Part shown: positions 60,564-64,000 of the stretch, piece by piece | Layout: every line of letters starts with the position of its first letter | Numbering within the stretch: the first letter of the stretch is position 1 | Assembly: GCF_020966635.1 (NCBI RefSeq) | Contig: NZ_JAJKFQ010000001.1 | Location: forward strand, 248,001 to 312,000 | Direction: 5' to 3' | Length of the DNA stretch: 64,000 nt | Origin: Stieleria sp. JC731 | GTDB taxonomy: Bacteria > Planctomycetota > Planctomycetia > Pirellulales > Pirellulaceae | Translations under genes and position numbers: made by a program | Notes under the pieces: generated by a model | Told to the model about the DNA's origin: nothing | The model's database searches: none | Seen by the model: only the letters and a program-made list of their open reading frames with translations

Positions 60564-61601
60564 TTATTTGACCGAGCGGAAGACCCAGCGATAGTTACGC
60601 AATTCTTCGACGTTGTATTTGTCCAAGATGTAAGCGTGTTCTTGTTCGTTGGAATACGGTGGCATACCGAACCGAATCGAGTCGGCTGTTTGATTCATAG
60701 CATCGCCGGGGCGGAAGAAGTTCAGTTGCAACATCTTTCGGCGGTACGGAGCATCTTTGCCTTCGCCGTCTTGCTCGAACGCGTTTGTCAGGCCGGAAAC
60801 GTAAAGCGACAGGAAGTCGATGTCTGGCGCAACGTCCATCCAGGTTAGGACTCCCCAAACGCCAGGGGAGTCTTCATCTTGAGTCAACGGGATGCGTTGG
60901 TTGAAGACTTCGACGCTATTGTAAAGCGGAGCGGTGATTCGTTCGCGAGCGGCGATGACGGGTTTGGCACTCGGGATCAATCGATCCAGGTATTCACGTC
61001 CGCTAACTTGGTCTTTTAGAGTCGCAAGCGGGAAGAAACGACGTGATTCATAAGACACGTTTTCGATCCGGCTATACATTTTCGCTCCACCGATTTCATC
61101 GGCCGCCGGACGAAGGTCTTTTCCGGTGTAGCGAACTCGGTAAACCATGTACCAGATGAGCTTGCGCTGAGTCTGCCCGCCAGCGAGCGGAACGTCCACA
61201 TAGATCTGACGAAGCGGTTTGAACGCGAACTCCAAGCAATAGATTTCGCGTCGCAAGACAACCTGCTTGGCCATTTCGATCAGCGTCCGTGAACGCGGGT
61301 CGAAATGCGGACGACCATTTTCGAATTTGGTCGGATCCCATTCCAGTTCGGGATGAGATTGAATGAAGCGTTGTAGGGCGAGCGGCCCGTCAAAGGTTTC
61401 GCTTGGGCTGGCATCGCCGGGGATGACGGTGACGACGCCAGGGGCGAACTGTGTTTGCTGCTGGATGATTCCGTCTTCGGCCGCGTCCTGTGCCGAAACC
61501 GACAATGCCGAGGCGGCAAGCATCAGCGCGGGCAGTCCCTTGCGGCTGACTTGCTGCACGATTCGGTGGGCGGCGTTACGCATGCAGATCAAAATGGTCA
61601 T
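60564..61601 (-). CDS. Secreted planctomycetal protein of unknown function
   Basis: 345 residues. The start at 61601 has GAGG nearby; M7 at 61583 is an alternative. Signal peptide: KGLPALMLAASALSVSAQDA. The mature protein begins with an acidic/Gln stretch and then a conserved-looking body: FIQSHPELEWDPTKFENGRP, KQVVLRREIYCLEFAFKPLR, RKLIWYMVYRVRYTGKDLRP, TAPLYNSVEVFNQRIPLTQD, VWGVLTWMDVAPDIDFLSLY. It ends with YSNEQEHAYILDKYNVEELR and YRWVFRSVK. This looks like a conserved family in Rhodopirellula-type genomes without known function. The gap to the next leftward gene (62060) holds a repeat element. Confidence 0.7.
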   Translation of the reverse strand: MTILICMRNAAHRIVQQVSRKGLPALMLAASALSVSAQDAAEDGIIQQQTQFAPGVVTVIPGDASPSETFDGPLALQRFIQSHPELEWDPTKFENGRPHFDPRSRTLIEMAKQVVLRREIYCLEFAFKPLRQIYVDVPLAGGQTQRKLIWYMVYRVRYTGKDLRPAADEIGGAKMYSRIENVSYESRRFFPLATLKDQVSGREYLDRLIPSAKPVIAARERITAPLYNSVEVFNQRIPLTQDEDSPGVWGVLTWMDVAPDIDFLSLYVSGLTNAFEQDGEGKDAPYRRKMLQLNFFRPGDAMNQTADSIRFGMPPYSNEQEHAYILDKYNVEELRNYRWVFRSVK

Positions 61602-61887
61602 AGCGGATGGCCTCTAACGGCGTTTTCTCGCAGTCGGGAATTAGGCTGAGTGAAGCGTCGGTACGGAAAAGGCTTCCCGTGAAGCTGAAAGCCTCTCTGA
61701 GGAAGGGGGGCCTGGCCCGTCGATTGTCAGGCGGCAGTGTGTGTCAAACAGTCTGGTGTCACACTCGGTTCACTGCCAAAGTCTAGTTAGTATTTTTGCA
61801 ATTTCCTGTGGTCGGGTTCACATATCGGAGTGAACGGGGTGACTTTTGTCCGGATCCTGCTGATTTGGGCTCGTCGTTCAGGTCCAA
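61602..61887. other. Intergenic region, no gene
   Basis: About 285 bp upstream of the 60564-61601 gene, likely with its promoter. No ORF or RNA is recognised. Confidence 0.45.
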
Positions 61888-62016
61888 TAGTGCTTTGTGC
61901 CGACTCGTTTTTAGGATTAGCCGTATGGCGTTATTCACGGTTTCAGTGCAACAACCGGGGCGAACGCCCGTCGGCTGATGACCCGAACCCGTATTTTCAT
62001 ATCGAACGAAGCACTA
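61888..62016. repeat. TIR element, single-unit copy of the 46294 element
   Basis: Perfect 8-bp ends TAGTGCTT (61888-61895) and AAGCACTA (62009-62016). It contains one unit with TTTTTAGGATTAGCCGTATG, GCGTTATTCACGG, and CGAACGCCCGTCGGCTGATG, then ACCCGAACCCGTATTTT. The match to 46294-46509 extends through both flanks. Confidence 0.8.
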
Positions 62017-62059
62017 GGCCGTATCCCCCGTCAGTTTTCCGGTGTGACTCGATAGCGGG

Positions 62060-63592
62060 CTACTTCAATTCGGCCGCTTTCAGGTCGCTGGCGCTGACCG
62101 GCGGATTTTCGGCGATTTCCGTCTCAGCCTCTGCCGTAGGGGCTTTCGAGATTGCCGCATCCGTGGAATCGCCCTTTTCGGGGGAAGTTTCTGGCTGAAG
62201 GAATCTCAATGAATCCCCAAACTGGATATCGCATCCCGCGAACGCTTCGACCTTTTGTCCCGACATGGTGAAGGTCGCTTGGACGCGTCGGCCGGTGTCG
62301 TCGGAAAAGTGCATCATGATCCAGCGGACCGGGACGCCTTCGGCTTCGCCGTCGGCAACGATACGTAGGACTCGCAGGTTTTGAGACGACAGTGCTTGGT
62401 CAGCTTCGACCAGTTGGACGAGCTGCTTTCCGAGGCTGCGCCGAATGTCGCTTTCAAACGCTTCGAGCGTGAGGTGTTTGCCGGCAGGCAGGTCCACCAG
62501 CTTGCGCAGGTCGCACTGGGCAATGCTGTTGTCGTGATCGATCATTCGCATGACGCAGCGGCCCGGATCATCGCTGATCATCCGCCAACGACGATCCATC
62601 ATCACGGCAGACTGGCTGTGCGAGCTTTGTAGTTCGACGTAGAGACGTTCTTCGGGTGGTCCGGCGTCGAAATCGATTTCGGCAGATTCCGCAGGCAAGC
62701 CAATCGGCTTTTCCAATGGCTGACGCAGCAAACGAACTTTGGCCAGGATGTCGAACCCCGGTTCCGAATGGCTTATCTCGCGAGTTTCGTGCAACGCAAG
62801 TGCGAGCCAAGTACAAGCTTTGACAGATCGATCATAAGTTAGCTTGCCTAGCAAACGCATCCGTGTGGAGACGCCATCGACGGAACCTTCGATGTCCCCT
62901 TCGATTTGGATGCGGACGTTTTTCGCGTCAATTTCCGACACGACGCCTTCGACTTTGCCTTTTTCAAGCGTGGTCAAATTCAAAACCGAACGCAGGGATT
63001 CCAGGTCGATTTCGTATTGATCGTCCTTGATCACCGCATCGCTTGGTAGCAGCCGATCGACAGCAACGCTGGAAACGGGCAGCTTTAATAGCGACAGTTC
63101 GTCGTGGTTGAAGTAGCTCTCGTTGGAGTAAACGACTTCGGGAAGCACTTCACGTCGGACAACAACGTGCCGCATCTGTGGGCGGAGTTGTTGCTGGACA
63201 GTGGTTTTATTGAGAACGCTTTCGTTGGTGGCGGTGTGATAGAACCGTTCAGCAGCAACAACTTCGGACTTTGTTGAAATGTCGCTGGGCATCAACAAAC
63301 GCTCTTCGTAGTCCAGAGAGGCGTTTGAGTTGACCGGAAGCGTTTGCTTGGTTTCGCGAGATTGCAACGGGTCGGAAGGGACTTTGACATTCCCTTTGAC
63401 CTCCAGTTCAAGGCGACAACGCATCAGCGGTTGGCGCTGAATCGTCATCGTGACTGGTTGATCATCGGCCGCACGGACATTGCCAGAGAATGCACTGCTT
63501 AGAAATGAAGCACCCCCAGCCGCCATGACCACTGAGCGAGCAAGGAAGGTTCGTCGATTTGATTTGATGCTGGAACGTTCCATCGAAGTCAT
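62060..63592 (-). CDS. Exported planctomycetal protein of unknown function (Tat-like leader)
   Basis: About 510 residues from ATG 63592, with AAGGA six bases upstream; the longer frame to 63649 has a poor start. The leader is twin-arginine-like (SNRRTFLARSVVMAAGGASF). The mature part is a long beta/alpha protein with no recognised domain. Recognisable segments are MTIQRQPLMRCRLELEVKGN, SLDYEERLLMPSDISTKSEV, RHVVVRREVLPEVVYSNESY, GVSTRMRLLGKLTYDRSVKA and CTWLALALHETREISHSEPG. The C-terminus is Glu/Ala-rich. It might bind a partner in the periplasm, but no function can be given. Its start lies 400 bp from the end of the window. Confidence 0.7.
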   Translation of the reverse strand: MTSMERSSIKSNRRTFLARSVVMAAGGASFLSSAFSGNVRAADDQPVTMTIQRQPLMRCRLELEVKGNVKVPSDPLQSRETKQTLPVNSNASLDYEERLLMPSDISTKSEVVAAERFYHTATNESVLNKTTVQQQLRPQMRHVVVRREVLPEVVYSNESYFNHDELSLLKLPVSSVAVDRLLPSDAVIKDDQYEIDLESLRSVLNLTTLEKGKVEGVVSEIDAKNVRIQIEGDIEGSVDGVSTRMRLLGKLTYDRSVKACTWLALALHETREISHSEPGFDILAKVRLLRQPLEKPIGLPAESAEIDFDAGPPEERLYVELQSSHSQSAVMMDRRWRMISDDPGRCVMRMIDHDNSIAQCDLRKLVDLPAGKHLTLEAFESDIRRSLGKQLVQLVEADQALSSQNLRVLRIVADGEAEGVPVRWIMMHFSDDTGRRVQATFTMSGQKVEAFAGCDIQFGDSLRFLQPETSPEKGDSTDAAISKAPTAEAETEIAENPPVSASDLKAAELK

Positions 63593-64000
63593 CCGTTTCC
63601 TTCGTCTTCGGCTTGGCAAAAACTCTGTCGTGGGCGTCAGCAGCCTCAATGTGACTAGTCTGCCGTGGTTTTCGGCACCTGACGCTGTAGGTCTGATCGA
63701 CCACCTAGAGAAGTCTCATTCAGCAGAATTGACGCAAGCGGAGGATTCGTCCGAGCTCCGGATCCGAGGCAGCCTCATAGATTTCGTGTCCGTTAAAGTC
63801 CCCAGATTATCGAACTTGAAGTCAAGTTTGACCAATTCGGCAGCAATTGATTGATCCGACGACTGCCGTTTGTGCACCGCGCATGAAATTTTTACATTCT
63901 GGTGGACACTTTTGATGCTCATCCGCCATGCGTCGAAAGAGTCTGGAAAATTTCAAACCCAAACCCTTAAACGACTTAGCTCCAATTCCGTTATATTTCG
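63593..64000. other. End of window, no gene recognised
   Basis: About 400 bp with two short overlapping frames (68 and 124 codons) that lack a ribosome-binding site and recognisable sequence. It probably holds the promoter of the gene at 62060. Confidence 0.45.

Noticed and set aside
63480-63854. 124-codon plus-strand frame at the right end
   Set aside because: Half of it is antisense to the N-terminus of the gene at 62060 and the rest has no start signal or known motif.

Overview
The window looks like chromosome from a marine planctomycete of the Pirellulaceae (Rhodopirellula-like). This is inferred from gene content, not from a 16S marker. The pointers are a sulfatase, a three-heme PVC-type CxxCH protein, Sigma70_ECF-type and C-terminally extended ECF sigma factors, SHD1 and WXXGXW proteins, a mitochondrial-like (spdEFG1-type) elongation factor G, many long secreted proteins known only from planctomycetes, and dispersed palindromic repeats. 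No phage, insertion sequence, CRISPR array or rRNA operon was found. Most genes have their own promoter region or sit in short operons.

Layout. 1-6.0 kb: a truncated OprB-type porin (-), a three-gene operon (+) of a SgcJ-like protein, a Gly/Arg-rich surface protein and an SHD1 protein, then a DcaP-like porin (-). 6.2-9.2 kb: a secreted protein of unknown function and a yiaW-yiaV-like membrane pair. 9.3-12.7 kb: a terminator, tmRNA (-), hflK-hflC (+) and three tandem copies of an inverted-repeat element. 12.7-16.6 kb: fusA (-), a 1.1-kb stretch without a recognisable gene, rpsR and a thioesterase (+), then a 35-bp tandem repeat. 16.8-18.6 kb: two small membrane-protein genes, tRNA-Val and a repeat block. 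18.6-22.6 kb: a probable operon (-) of sigma factor, membrane regulator, cytochrome c/copper-monooxygenase-like protein and redoxin, divergent from a low-complexity secreted protein. 24.4-26.8 kb: a second copy of the repeat block, a secreted protein and a zinc-ribbon membrane pair. 27.3-32.3 kb: a 1663-aa CheB-CheR-PAS-kinase-receiver protein.

32.7-41.7 kb: a DUF1697 protein, two membrane proteins, a three-heme sugar-dehydrogenase-like protein and a TolB-propeller amidohydrolase, all (-). 42-46.3 kb: a LbtU-like porin, an ECF sigma factor fused to a membrane segment and STN-like domains, and an SRPBCC protein (+). 46.6-57.6 kb: a long (-) run of a WXXGXW surface protein, a Gfo/Idh/MocA oxidoreductase, a PQQ-propeller lipoprotein, a TPR protein, a GH97 glycosidase and an esterase. 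57.7-64 kb: a VOC protein, a Sigma70_ECF factor, a sulfatase and two large planctomycetal proteins of unknown function.

Functionally the window combines housekeeping (trans-translation, EF-G, bS18, HflKC control of FtsH) with an envelope programme: three porin families, glycan and sulfate-ester hydrolysis, periplasmic redox proteins, and three sigma factors, one tied directly to the membrane. The least-described items are the ECF-STN fusion, the sigma-controlled copper/cytochrome/redoxin cluster, and a set of palindromic repeats that share a GGCGTTAGCC core and appear non-autonomous.
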